From NCBI GenBank assembly GCA_029556545.1, contig JAKQEQ010000049.1, positions 1 through 64,000 of the forward strand: a DNA stretch of 64,000 nucleotides, given 5' to 3'. This document shows, one piece after another, positions 26,357 through 33,838 of this stretch; position 1 is the stretch's first letter, and each line of letters begins with the position of its first letter. Source of the stretch: Candidatus Hydrogenedentota bacterium (lineage in GTDB: Bacteria; Hydrogenedentota; Hydrogenedentia; Hydrogenedentales; JAGMZX01). A program made the translations under genes and the position numbers. The notes beneath the pieces are model-generated. The model was not told the origin of the DNA and did no database searches. It saw nothing but the letters and a program-made list of their open reading frames with translations.

Positions 26357-28114
26357 TCAGTCCGTGGCGACCACGGCGCTCGTCGCCGACGCGTAGCTCC
26401 TTCCGCTCGTTGTCGGCGGCGTCGCCAGCGCCTCCAGAATCAACTCGTTGTCGCCGACGGCAAACAACCGCTCCATCGCCGCACGGGTAAAGCCGAGCGG
26501 GTTGGCGAGATAGATTGTCTGCCGCGAGATTCCCGATCTCCCCACACGTCCCCACACCACCAGCCGGTCCCAATCGACCGAATCGATGTCATCAGGGTCC
26601 AGCGTGCGCAGCAGCATGGCGCGCGTCCAGGCGCGCGTATCCTCGGGCGGCGCCTGGACCAGGCGCGCGATGTGCGCCTCTTCGACGATCCGCTCGACCA
26701 GTCCCTCCTGCTCATAGGCCCAATACAGGCCCTCGGCTTCGTCGAGACTCGAGTACAGTTGGTCGAGATAGCGCAGTTCGGGCGACTCCCACGTGAGACC
26801 AGGGTGGCGATCCAGCGCGCCGCGGAGAATCTCGCGCTTGAGCACCCAGTCCAGCCGCCCCGCCAACGTTTCCCAGTCGCCCCGCTCGAGCCGCTCGAGC
26901 GTGTCAGCCCAAAGCGCGAAAATTTCACCGGCCCGCGGCACCGTGGCCTCGCAATCGCCGGACGCGACAAAGGGCGCGGCCTCCTCGAGGAAGAGGCGCT
27001 GGAGCTCGACGGCCGTTACGACGCGGCCGTCGGCGAGGCGCGCGCGCGCCTTGAGCGTCGGGTCGTGGCTGTAGAGCAGCCCCGCCTCGACCGGATCGTC
27101 GAGCATCAGGCGCCCCTTGGTCCTGCCCGCCTCGAGCATCGCGAGAACGATCTGCAACACGCCGATCTTCAGGAGGCATGCCGTGTGGGTGAGATTACTG
27201 TCATAGAAAATACAGTGGAGGCGGCGATAGCGCGGGGCCTCCTCCTCGTCGCGGCGGTAGCTCCACCCGCCGCACAGCGCCTCGTCGCGGGAGTTCACCA
27301 GAGGCCGCTGCACGGTAGTGGCGATGCCCGTGAGCGCCTCCATGAAGTCCATACGCTGACTCAGTTGGTACGCGACCGGCGGCGCGCCGTTCTCGCTGCC
27401 CACCTTGCCCTGGCCAGTAAAGACGATGCTCGATACCTGGTACGCGGCGAGATAGAGCATGGGATACAACTTGCGGTGGAATATGTCCTCCCAAAGTTTT
27501 TCGGTCAACAGCACGTTGACGTGGCTGCCGTACGAGTTACCCCGGCCGTCGCTGTTGTTCGCCAGCACGACGACGCGCTGCCCTTCCGGAAGCCTCGCGT
27601 TCGCCCGTCGCATCGCGCCGCGCGCGACGCGCAGCATGGCGTGCCACGCCGCCACCCAGTCATGGGCGTTCGTCACCTCGGGCAGGCAAATTTCCAGGTG
27701 TCCTAGATCAATATAACAGCATCCACCGTTCTCCGCCAAGAAGCGCCGTCCCCAGTCCTGCGGGTCAAACGCGCTATATCCGGTGGAATACGAGTACCCG
27801 TAGTCCGCGCCCGCGTTGCCGCCCCAGTTGCCGTAACCGGAACTGAAACCACCGCCGCCGTACCCTGCCGAGACCGATTGCCCGCCCCGCGCGCGCGCCG
27901 CGCGGCACGCTTCGCATTGGCACGCGGATCGCCCGGCAGAGCGCGGCAAGCCTTGGATTTCGCGCAGGAGCGCGTGCGCGGCCTCGCCGCCCGTGCCTTG
28001 GGAACGTTCGAGTCCCTGGATGAAATTGCCGAGTTCGATATCGCCGCCGCACAATTTGACGACGCGCCGCGGCGTCTTCCCGGCGCCTCCTCCGGTGCTC
28101 TTCTGCATTCTCAT
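26357..28114 (-). CDS. PafA/Dop-family protein with Gly/Tyr-rich insertion
   Basis: The 585-residue protein is a second Pup ligase/Dop-family enzyme. GGDIELGNF (Glu27) corresponds to the IETEFG motif and CCYIDLGHLEICLPE (Asp136) to the catalytic Asp block. NNSDGRGNSYGSH, FTGQGKVG, NSRDEAL, and YRRLHCIFYDSNL follow in the order expected. Between them, residues 35-120 are a large insertion containing SACQCEAC and a Gly/Tyr/Ser-rich run. It occupies the place where Dop has its regulatory Dop-loop, and the FTGQG block also resembles Dop, so I lean to depupylase/deamidase, but weakly. The stop is 110 bases before pup. A dispersed repeat separates it from the upstream ATPase gene. Confidence 0.85.
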   Translation of the reverse strand: MRMQKSTGGGAGKTPRRVVKLCGGDIELGNFIQGLERSQGTGGEAAHALLREIQGLPRSAGRSACQCEACRAARARGGQSVSAGYGGGGFSSGYGNWGGNAGADYGYSYSTGYSAFDPQDWGRRFLAENGGCCYIDLGHLEICLPEVTNAHDWVAAWHAMLRVARGAMRRANARLPEGQRVVVLANNSDGRGNSYGSHVNVLLTEKLWEDIFHRKLYPMLYLAAYQVSSIVFTGQGKVGSENGAPPVAYQLSQRMDFMEALTGIATTVQRPLVNSRDEALCGGWSYRRDEEEAPRYRRLHCIFYDSNLTHTACLLKIGVLQIVLAMLEAGRTKGRLMLDDPVEAGLLYSHDPTLKARARLADGRVVTAVELQRLFLEEAAPFVASGDCEATVPRAGEIFALWADTLERLERGDWETLAGRLDWVLKREILRGALDRHPGLTWESPELRYLDQLYSSLDEAEGLYWAYEQEGLVERIVEEAHIARLVQAPPEDTRAWTRAMLLRTLDPDDIDSVDWDRLVVWGRVGRSGISRQTIYLANPLGFTRAAMERLFAVGDNELILEALATPPTTSGRSYASATSAVVATD

Positions 28115-28134
28115 GACGATCCCTTCTTCTTCTG

Positions 28135-28220
28135 CGTTCGTAGTCCAGCCTTCAGGCTGTCTTGTTCGTAGTGCAGCCTTTAGGCTGTCCTAAGCGCAGA
28201 CTAAAGCCCGTACTACGAAC
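28135..28220. repeat. two CGTAGT-type hairpin units between operon genes
   Basis: Two related units (CGTAGTCCAGCCTTCAGGCT and CGTAGTGCAGCCTTTAGGCT) are followed by an inverted end (GTACTACGAAC). They lie in the 111-base gap between the Mpa-like ATPase and the second PafA/Dop-family gene. A third copy is at 4304-4331. They could form transcript hairpins inside the operon. Confidence 0.7.
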
Positions 28221-28225
28221 TGTGT

Positions 28226-29884
28226 TTACGCCACATTCAAGTACCGCCTCGGCCGCACCACGCGCGGCGTAATCGGCTCGACGCTCACGACCTGCACGTC
28301 CTGGGGCAAGTCCGGCACATAGGAACGAATGTTCTGCGGCGTGAGCGTCGTGCGGAGTTGTTCGAGCGCTTCCGCAACGGCATTCTCGACGTCCTCGACG
28401 GTGATTCCCGATGCTCCGGTCGCAATCTCGCGGCGGCAGGCGCTGCGCCGCGCGGTGCGGCAGACCTGCTCGAAGACGCGCCCGCTCGCAAGTTCCCGCG
28501 CGCGGATGGTGCGGGTCTGGCTGTCGGCAAGACGAATCTTGCACACCGCGTTGTCGCCGTTCGGCGCGTAGAAACGGGAGACCGCCACATCAATCACGTC
28601 TTCCCGCGTTCCCGCGGCGTCGTGACCGTTGACCGCATAGGGAAGCGACTCGGGCAGGTGCACGCCGAAGATGGCGCGCCCGGCGTCGAGGTCCGGCGGC
28701 GGCACGTAGATTTGCAGGTCGGAAAGGCGCTGCATGAGCGCCGGGTCCAGCAAGTCCTTGCGGTTCGTCGCCGCCACGATGATGCCCGGAAGCCGCCCGT
28801 TAAAGCCGTCAAGCCCCTCGAGCCAGCAACTCGTCACGTCGTCGCGCCACTTGTTCAAGCTGTCCCCCCGGACGCGCCCCATGCTCTCGGCGTCGTCGAA
28901 GAAGGCCACCCAGTCCTCCTCGCGCCGCAGCATGTCAATCAAGCGCCGGATGTTCTGCTGGGTTTCGCCCACGTATGCGCTGAGGTAGTCGCTGGGCTGG
29001 ATGTGGGCGAACTTGAAGCGGCGGCCGAGCAGCCGCGAGCATTCCGCGGCGATGAAGCGCGCGGTGGTCGTTTTCCCGCAGCCGGGCGGTCCCCAGAAAA
29101 GGATCGAGCTTCCGAGTTCGAGGCGGTACTTGGCGGCCACGTCCGGCTTCTCGTACCTCCCGAGAATGAGGAGGTGGATATCCTCCAGCATGGCGTCCAG
29201 GCCGCCGATCTGTTCCCGCCTGATATCGGGCGCCTCTTCGAGGAAGATGCGGCGCGGCTCCTTGCGTTCAAGCCGCTCATAGACAAACCACGTGTTGTGG
29301 TCCCAACGCACCAAGTCGCCCGGCTCGAGCACCGTATCCAACAGCGCGCCGGCCCGGTGCAACACGACCTCCTCGTCCCGCCAGCGGACCACGACACGCG
29401 CCGCGTCGATGTTTCGCTCGAACGACGCGATCTCGCCGCAGGGCGGCGGTCCCAGCGCCGACCGTTCCAGTACGACATTCAGGTCATGCGCCAGCAGCAC
29501 CTCGCCGCCGATGTCCGCGGGCGAGAGTTCAACCTCGTTAGCGATGGCCACGACGCGCCGGGCGGAACCGTGCGCGACGACCGCGCGGGTCCCTTCGCGC
29601 GTCTCGATATGCCCGAGGAAGACCGCCGGGTGCCACGGCGGCGCCAGCGCCTCGCGCTTCAGTTCCTCGAGCGTCCCCGCGAGTTCGCGGTTCACGCCGT
29701 GAAGTTCCGTCACGGTGGCGCCGAGTGTCTGAAGCCGGTCGAGCATATACCGATCGAGCAGTTCCGCCTTACGCGGCGCGGTCGCGCGGAACTGGTTCAT
29801 CAGCATGAGCTTCTCATCGATGCCCGGCGCCCTTTCGCCCACGGCCCCGATCATTTCGAGAAAACTCTGGTCTGGTATCGACAT
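28226..29884 (-). CDS. Mpa/ARC-like AAA+ ATPase
   Basis: The 552-residue protein follows the plan of Mpa/ARC, the ATPase that unfolds pupylated proteins for the 20S proteasome. It has an N-terminal coiled coil (about 38-80), two OB-like segments (about 85-205), then AAA+. The AAA+ part has EQIGGLDAMLEDI, Walker A WGPPGCGKTT (264-273), YVGETQQNIRRL, and sensor AATNRKDLLDPAL. Walker B is VAFFDDAES, so Asp331 replaces the usual Glu. The C-terminus ends RRYLNVA; Mpa ends in Gly-Gln-Tyr-Leu, which docks the 20S core, so the docking Tyr-Leu is followed by three more residues. AGGAGG precedes the ATG, 12 bases after the JAMM gene stop. Confidence 0.85.
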   Translation of the reverse strand: MSIPDQSFLEMIGAVGERAPGIDEKLMLMNQFRATAPRKAELLDRYMLDRLQTLGATVTELHGVNRELAGTLEELKREALAPPWHPAVFLGHIETREGTRAVVAHGSARRVVAIANEVELSPADIGGEVLLAHDLNVVLERSALGPPPCGEIASFERNIDAARVVVRWRDEEVVLHRAGALLDTVLEPGDLVRWDHNTWFVYERLERKEPRRIFLEEAPDIRREQIGGLDAMLEDIHLLILGRYEKPDVAAKYRLELGSSILFWGPPGCGKTTTARFIAAECSRLLGRRFKFAHIQPSDYLSAYVGETQQNIRRLIDMLRREEDWVAFFDDAESMGRVRGDSLNKWRDDVTSCWLEGLDGFNGRLPGIIVAATNRKDLLDPALMQRLSDLQIYVPPPDLDAGRAIFGVHLPESLPYAVNGHDAAGTREDVIDVAVSRFYAPNGDNAVCKIRLADSQTRTIRARELASGRVFEQVCRTARRSACRREIATGASGITVEDVENAVAEALEQLRTTLTPQNIRSYVPDLPQDVQVVSVEPITPRVVRPRRYLNVA

Positions 29885-29896
29885 AGTTGCGTCCTC

Positions 29897-30952
29897 CTAT
29901 GACGAGGCTTCGCCTCGTCCGCCATCTGCCCGCAGCATGTGAAAACCACGCTGCAAAATCCGCGTACGCCGCCACCCGTAGAGGTCGAAGCGCAAGCCTC
30001 GTTGCCCGTCCGTGACGACCAGCGCGACGCTGTAAGCGTGCGGGAACAACGTCGCGTGAACTTGCTGGTCCGCCGCGCTGAAGAAGCATTCTAGGGAACA
30101 GGTCGCGCGCTTCTCCGGCGGGCAGTCCTTGCACCACTCCTTCGCCGGGTGCGAGTGGTACCACCCGAGGGGCGTCTCGGAACCGCCGCGCAGTCGGATC
30201 GCGTCCCGCGCGGCGGCCCAGGTTTCCCCGGTAAACGTAAGCGAGGCGCTGTCCGCCTGGACATGTTCCGCGGGCAATTGCGCCGTCACCTCGGCGAATA
30301 ACTCGCCCGCGTCCGCGTCGCGGCAGAGCCGCCCAATGAGCATGCCGCCCGTCTCGCACGGTCCGGCGTCTCGCACGAGCGCCGCAATCCGTTCCAGCAT
30401 CGAGGCGGGGAAGAACACCGGGAAGTCGTCGGTCGTGTCGGGCCCGCAGACCATGGACCGCGCGAGGTACGGATCGAGCGCGCTTGCATGGACCGGCAAC
30501 GGGTCGCCCGCCTCGCGGATGCGCACAGAACCGTCGTCGCTCGGCCCGCCGCAGCCATTCTTCTCGTGCGCAAGCACGCCGTACTGGAACGTATCGCCCT
30601 CCTTCAGCACCCCCCGCGCCACCAACTGCACCGAAGCCGCCTCGGCCAGCTTGCGGAAGTAGGTGATTGGCACAATCACGCCGCCGTCCGCGTCCGGATC
30701 GGGGCCGGCCGCGACGTTCTCCAGCGCCACCTTCACGCCCGCCACGTGCGGCCGGCCCGACTTCGTATCCCAGATAGGCTGGACAACACCGTCGCTGTGA
30801 AAGGCGTCCGGCGACAACCGGCCCCGGCGCAGCGCGGTAAGCCGCGCGTCCTCGTAGGCGGGGCCCCAATCCGGCTCGACCGCGGCTTCGCCAAGGCGGT
30901 CGCCGTCCTCCTTGTAGAGCGTCAGGATGAAGCTGTAAGAGCTTTCAACCAT
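29897..30952 (-). CDS. JAB/MPN (JAMM) metallopeptidase of the tagging cluster
   Basis: The 351-residue protein has a C-terminal JAMM domain with all expected zinc ligands: Glu200 (ETGGMLIGRL), HSHP with His266 and His268, and Ser292-Ala-Ala-Asp295. Such peptidases cleave ubiquitin-like tags from precursors or targets. Four Cys residues (274, 277, 285, 289) in the loop between HSHP and SxxD could form a zinc knuckle, which is unusual. The first 150 residues form a separate domain I do not recognise. I chose ATG 30952, preceded by GAGAGGG, over GTG 30970. Its last codons lie in a hairpin (29901-29919). Confidence 0.9.
   Translation of the reverse strand: MVESSYSFILTLYKEDGDRLGEAAVEPDWGPAYEDARLTALRRGRLSPDAFHSDGVVQPIWDTKSGRPHVAGVKVALENVAAGPDPDADGGVIVPITYFRKLAEAASVQLVARGVLKEGDTFQYGVLAHEKNGCGGPSDDGSVRIREAGDPLPVHASALDPYLARSMVCGPDTTDDFPVFFPASMLERIAALVRDAGPCETGGMLIGRLCRDADAGELFAEVTAQLPAEHVQADSASLTFTGETWAAARDAIRLRGGSETPLGWYHSHPAKEWCKDCPPEKRATCSLECFFSAADQQVHATLFPHAYSVALVVTDGQRGLRFDLYGWRRTRILQRGFHMLRADGGRGEASS
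29901..29919. other. intercistronic hairpin at JAMM gene end
   Basis: GACGAGGCTTCGCCTCGTC forms an 8-bp stem with a 3-base loop within the last codons of the JAMM gene, just before the ribosome binding site of the Mpa-like gene. Confidence 0.55.
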
Positions 30953-30971
30953 ATTCAACCCTCTCTTCACA

Positions 30972-30988
30972 GCGGGCGCGTCGCCCGC
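30972..30988. other. intercistronic hairpin between Ub-like and JAMM genes
   Basis: GCGGGCGCGTCGCCCGC forms a 7-bp GC stem with a 3-base loop. It is 5 bases past the Ub-like stop and 20 bases before the JAMM ATG. It may protect or pause the transcript. Confidence 0.5.
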
Positions 30989-30993
30989 GATCC

Positions 30994-31266
30994 TCAGCCC
31001 GCCGCGATATCCCTCTGGATTGTTAGAGCATCGTTTGGTTCGAGCACGTCGCCGACGATCTCGCTGTTGTGCAAATGTCGGCCTTCGCGATCGAGGCGGG
31101 CGGTCCAGACTGTTTCCTCGCCATCCCCGGGATTCGCCGGGAGATGGAGCCGGTCAAGAATCCGGCCAAAGGCCTCGCCCCACGAGGCTTCAAGCGGAAG
31201 TTCAGTCACGTAACTCCGCTGGCCGGTCATGTCTCTGACCCGCACGCTCACAGTTTCTGCTGCCAT
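30994..31266 (-). CDS. YukD-like ubiquitin-like beta-grasp protein
   Basis: The 90-residue protein has the beta-grasp order: two N-terminal strands (VSVRVRDMTGQ, SYVTELPL), a helix (WGEAFGRILDRLHL), then strands with TVWTARLDREGRHLH and a final LEPNDALTIQRD. This fits YukD/ubiquitin-like proteins of prokaryotic E1/E2 operons. The C-terminus is Ile-Ala-Ala-Gly, a single terminal Gly rather than Gly-Gly. It could be used without cleavage, since Gly is already last. GGAGGTGA precedes the ATG at 31266. It overlaps the end of the upstream orphan gene by 19 bases. E1, E2, RING and JAMM genes in the same run support conjugation. Confidence 0.8.
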   Translation of the reverse strand: MAAETVSVRVRDMTGQRSYVTELPLEASWGEAFGRILDRLHLPANPGDGEETVWTARLDREGRHLHNSEIVGDVLEPNDALTIQRDIAAG

Positions 31267-32174
31267 GAAATCACCTCCTCTCGGACCCGGTTCGAACCCC
31301 GCGCCTGTCCGGCCTCCGGGGACCATCCCCGACGGCGCAGAAAGGCGCTTGCGACGCGCGGACTGCTCAAGGCGAGTAGAGGCCCGCCGCACAAGCCCGC
31401 GGCCACCGTCAATGCTTCGAGCACGCGCCCCAACAGGAAACTCTGCGGCCGATCCTCCCACTGGTGCTCGAATCCGACCCCCTCGTCCGTCGTCACCGGG
31501 CGCACCAGACGGACCAGCCCCGAAGCCGCCAGCAGCAGACTGCCGGCGGCGGCGCGACACGCGGGGTCGACGCCCTCGGGCGCATGGAAGCGCCACTGCG
31601 CGCGCGGCGGGGAGCCGCACGTCAGCAGCACGCGCTCGGAACAGCGAGCGCGCCCCACCTCGACCGCCACGTCGCCCGTGGCGCGGGGCGCGCTCTGCCA
31701 TCCTGCTTCGGCGCAGAGTTTGGCCCAGTCGATTGTTTCCGCGTCGCCTTCAAGCGGCGCCGCGCAGGACACTGCCGCCCCCTGTTCGTGCCATGCCTGG
31801 CGTATGCCCTCAAGCGCGCGCGCCACCGGAGATCGCAGGTCCACTCCGCGCGTCAGCGGGATTTCCGCGAACAACCTGGGCTGGCCGCCGTCGCCGATGC
31901 CGAAGCGCACCCCACCCCGCAACGTTGCGTTGCGCTCGATCAACGCCAGCGCCCCCTCGGGGCTGTCCTCCAGAAGTTTGTGTATGGCTTCCGAGCACGG
32001 CGCCCGCAACAGAAGCCAGTCCGGTTGCAGGCGCGCCCCGCCGCGGACCATCACGCCGTTCTTCGTTGTGAACGCGAACGCGTCCGCACCACACGGCTCG
32101 ATGCCCGCGCCGGCCTCCTCGAAGGCGTCGCGCACTGCCTTCAACCACGGATTCGCGGAAGTTGTTGTTATCAT
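31248..32174 (-). CDS. orphan two-fold protein of the tagging cluster
   Basis: The 308-residue protein is not recognised. It seems built from two similar halves of about 130 residues. Each half has a helix, a strand-rich part, then a helix-turn with a run of small hydrophobics: LLEDSPEGALALIERNATLR in the first, AAGSLLLAASGLVRLVRPVT in the second. That layout recalls YbjN or type III secretion chaperone-like folds, but I cannot confirm it. The start is ATG 32174 with AGGTGA upstream; GTG 32183 is possible. It lies between the E2-like and Ub-like genes, 9 bases after the former and overlapping the latter, so a role as tag-carrier or substrate adaptor is possible. Confidence 0.7.
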   Translation of the reverse strand: MITTTSANPWLKAVRDAFEEAGAGIEPCGADAFAFTTKNGVMVRGGARLQPDWLLLRAPCSEAIHKLLEDSPEGALALIERNATLRGGVRFGIGDGGQPRLFAEIPLTRGVDLRSPVARALEGIRQAWHEQGAAVSCAAPLEGDAETIDWAKLCAEAGWQSAPRATGDVAVEVGRARCSERVLLTCGSPPRAQWRFHAPEGVDPACRAAAGSLLLAASGLVRLVRPVTTDEGVGFEHQWEDRPQSFLLGRVLEALTVAAGLCGGPLLALSSPRVASAFLRRRGWSPEAGQARGSNRVREEVISWQQKL

Positions 32175-32183
32175 GGCGCTCAC

Positions 32184-32702
32184 CTATGATGCCTCCGCCG
32201 CACGCACGTTCACCGCGACGCGCCGCCGCTTGAGGGGCCGCTTGTCAACCGGAAGCCGATCGAGGCATCGCCGCCCCCATGCCGCGGCCTCGTGGTTGAG
32301 CGCGTCGCCCCAGTTGACCTTCTGATAGGTCCAGATATCATAACACTGGTACAGTATATCAACTAGCTGTGTCCCTTCGCCGAGGCGACCCGGGCAGATG
32401 AAGGGCGCCCTAATTTGCGGGTGCCAGGCGTGGGGCGGGCACAACCAGGTGAGTACTTCGAAGGGCGTGCAGCGCTGCAGATAATCGTCCGGAAACCATA
32501 TGCCGACGTCGCAGAACGGCGCCTCCCCGATCTCCCCCGTCACCGGGTCACGCACGAGGCCGCGCGCGTGAAAACGCGCAATATACTTCCGCACGGGGTC
32601 TCCGGCAAACGGCTTGAGTTCAAGAATGTCGCTCTGGTCCGCGAGTTCCATTGCCGCGACCAAGTTGCGTTCGAGAAACGATCTCGTCTGATAGTCCAAC
32701 AT
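32184..32702 (-). CDS. E2-like (UBC-fold) conjugating enzyme
   Basis: The 172-residue protein has the E2 landmarks: the beta-meander ending with WFPDDYLQRCTPFEVL, then PPHAWHPQI (His94-Pro95) and the presumed catalytic Cys103 in FICPGRLGEGTQLVDILYQ. Bacterial E2s of E1/RING operons share the HPN-like and C-x-G-R-like segment followed by a helix. Eukaryotic E2s have HPN with Asn 10 residues before Cys; here Asn is Gln. The ATG at 32702 overlaps the E1 stop by one base (TGATG) and has GGAGG upstream, so translation is likely coupled. The tail is basic (KRPLKRRRVAVNV). It should take the Ub-like protein from the E1 and pass it on with the RING protein. Confidence 0.8.
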   Translation of the reverse strand: MLDYQTRSFLERNLVAAMELADQSDILELKPFAGDPVRKYIARFHARGLVRDPVTGEIGEAPFCDVGIWFPDDYLQRCTPFEVLTWLCPPHAWHPQIRAPFICPGRLGEGTQLVDILYQCYDIWTYQKVNWGDALNHEAAAWGRRCLDRLPVDKRPLKRRRVAVNVRAAEAS

Positions 32703-33838
32703 CAGACCTTCCTCCACGGCGCGTGCGCGAAGCCGTTACACGCCAGTTGCAGGTGGACCGGACTCCGGTCCGGCGCGGACACCGTAAACACGTCGCCGGG
32801 GCGCAGGCCGAGTTGCGCGAGACTGCGGCGCCGCTCGGCGGCGCTGAGTTCGGTCAGCACGAGTTGATCGACGAGGTCGAAGCCCGCGGCGATATTGCGT
32901 TCGCCGCACAACCGGCACAGGCGCTGCCGCGCCGTGAGGCGGTCCGCGAGTCGCAGCGGGATCGCTATACGGCCACAGCCGTTCGCGCAAGTCAGCGCCC
33001 GCGTGAACCGCCGATGTTCGAGGGACAAGGCGCTTGGCTCGCGGGACAGCGCCGCTTCCGCGAACACGTCGCCAAGGGCCACATCCTCGGGGCGCACGTC
33101 CAGGATGCGGATATCCCACCGCTGATGATCAAAGCGGCACGCGGGATTCCGCGTGAAGCGCGTCACTGTGCAGGTCTGATTCCGAAGATCGAACATCGCT
33201 TGGCGGCTGACGGCCGGCGCTTTCAGGCCCGTCCCTAACAATGCGCTCACCTCAATGGCCTGGAGGCCGGCCGCCAGCGCGCCGAGCGCGGAAGGCGCAT
33301 TCGTCGCGGCAGTCGCCGCGGTACTGCCATCGCAGTGGTATTCCTTGGCCAGGTTCCGGTAGTGGCCCTCGTGCCACGCACATTCCAGGCACGGCGCGTC
33401 GTCGCCGGACAGGTACACACTGACCCGCGCCAACAAGTCAGGGCCGTCCACGGCAACGTCGACCAGCGGCAACCCGAGCCGCCACGCCACCTGGTTCATG
33501 TAGAGGCGCGCACCACGGGAATCGACACAAGAGACGAGTATCCCGCCTCGCAACCAGCCCCAGGGCACGTCCTCGATCCGGCCGACGAAGGCCGCGGTCG
33601 CGCGAACGCCGAACCGGCGCAACCAACGCGCTTGTACGGCCGCCTTCGGCTTGCCGACATCGCACGGCAAGATCCGCTGTGAAACGAGGTTCTTGGCTTC
33701 GTAGGAATCGTAATCCACGAACAACACGGGGCCGGCCCCCGGGATACTGGGGATCAATGCGGCGAACGGGCTGCCGGTATTGCCGCAGCCGACCACGATG
33801 AGCGGCGCATTGGCGTCTATGACGACTGTGTCAGACAT
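32702..33838 (-). CDS. E1/ThiF-like adenylating enzyme
   Basis: The 378-residue protein has the E1/ThiF/MoeB Rossmann core. It shows VVGCGNTGSP (17-24), VDYDSYEAKNLVSQR (41-55, matching DxDxVexxNLxRQ), VSCVDSRGARLYMNQVA and a CLEC segment near residue 153. The C-terminal third has two Cys pairs (CANGCG and CRLCG) that may bind zinc, plus a short beta-rich end (PGDVFTVSAPDRSPVHL) that could hold the E2. It should adenylate the C-terminus of the Ub-like protein. The ATG at 33838 overlaps the RING gene by 8 bases (ATGTCTGA). An upstream start at 33982 would only extend into the RING gene. Confidence 0.87.
   Translation of the reverse strand: MSDTVVIDANAPLIVVGCGNTGSPFAALIPSIPGAGPVLFVDYDSYEAKNLVSQRILPCDVGKPKAAVQARWLRRFGVRATAAFVGRIEDVPWGWLRGGILVSCVDSRGARLYMNQVAWRLGLPLVDVAVDGPDLLARVSVYLSGDDAPCLECAWHEGHYRNLAKEYHCDGSTAATAATNAPSALGALAAGLQAIEVSALLGTGLKAPAVSRQAMFDLRNQTCTVTRFTRNPACRFDHQRWDIRILDVRPEDVALGDVFAEAALSREPSALSLEHRRFTRALTCANGCGRIAIPLRLADRLTARQRLCRLCGERNIAAGFDLVDQLVLTELSAAERRRSLAQLGLRPGDVFTVSAPDRSPVHLQLACNGFAHAPWRKV

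Noticed and set aside
26046-26573. A 175-codon open frame covering pup
   Set aside because: Its first 109 codons overlap the end of the upstream PafA/Dop-family gene and read through the hexamer repeat. The ribosome binding site and family match support only the last 66 codons.
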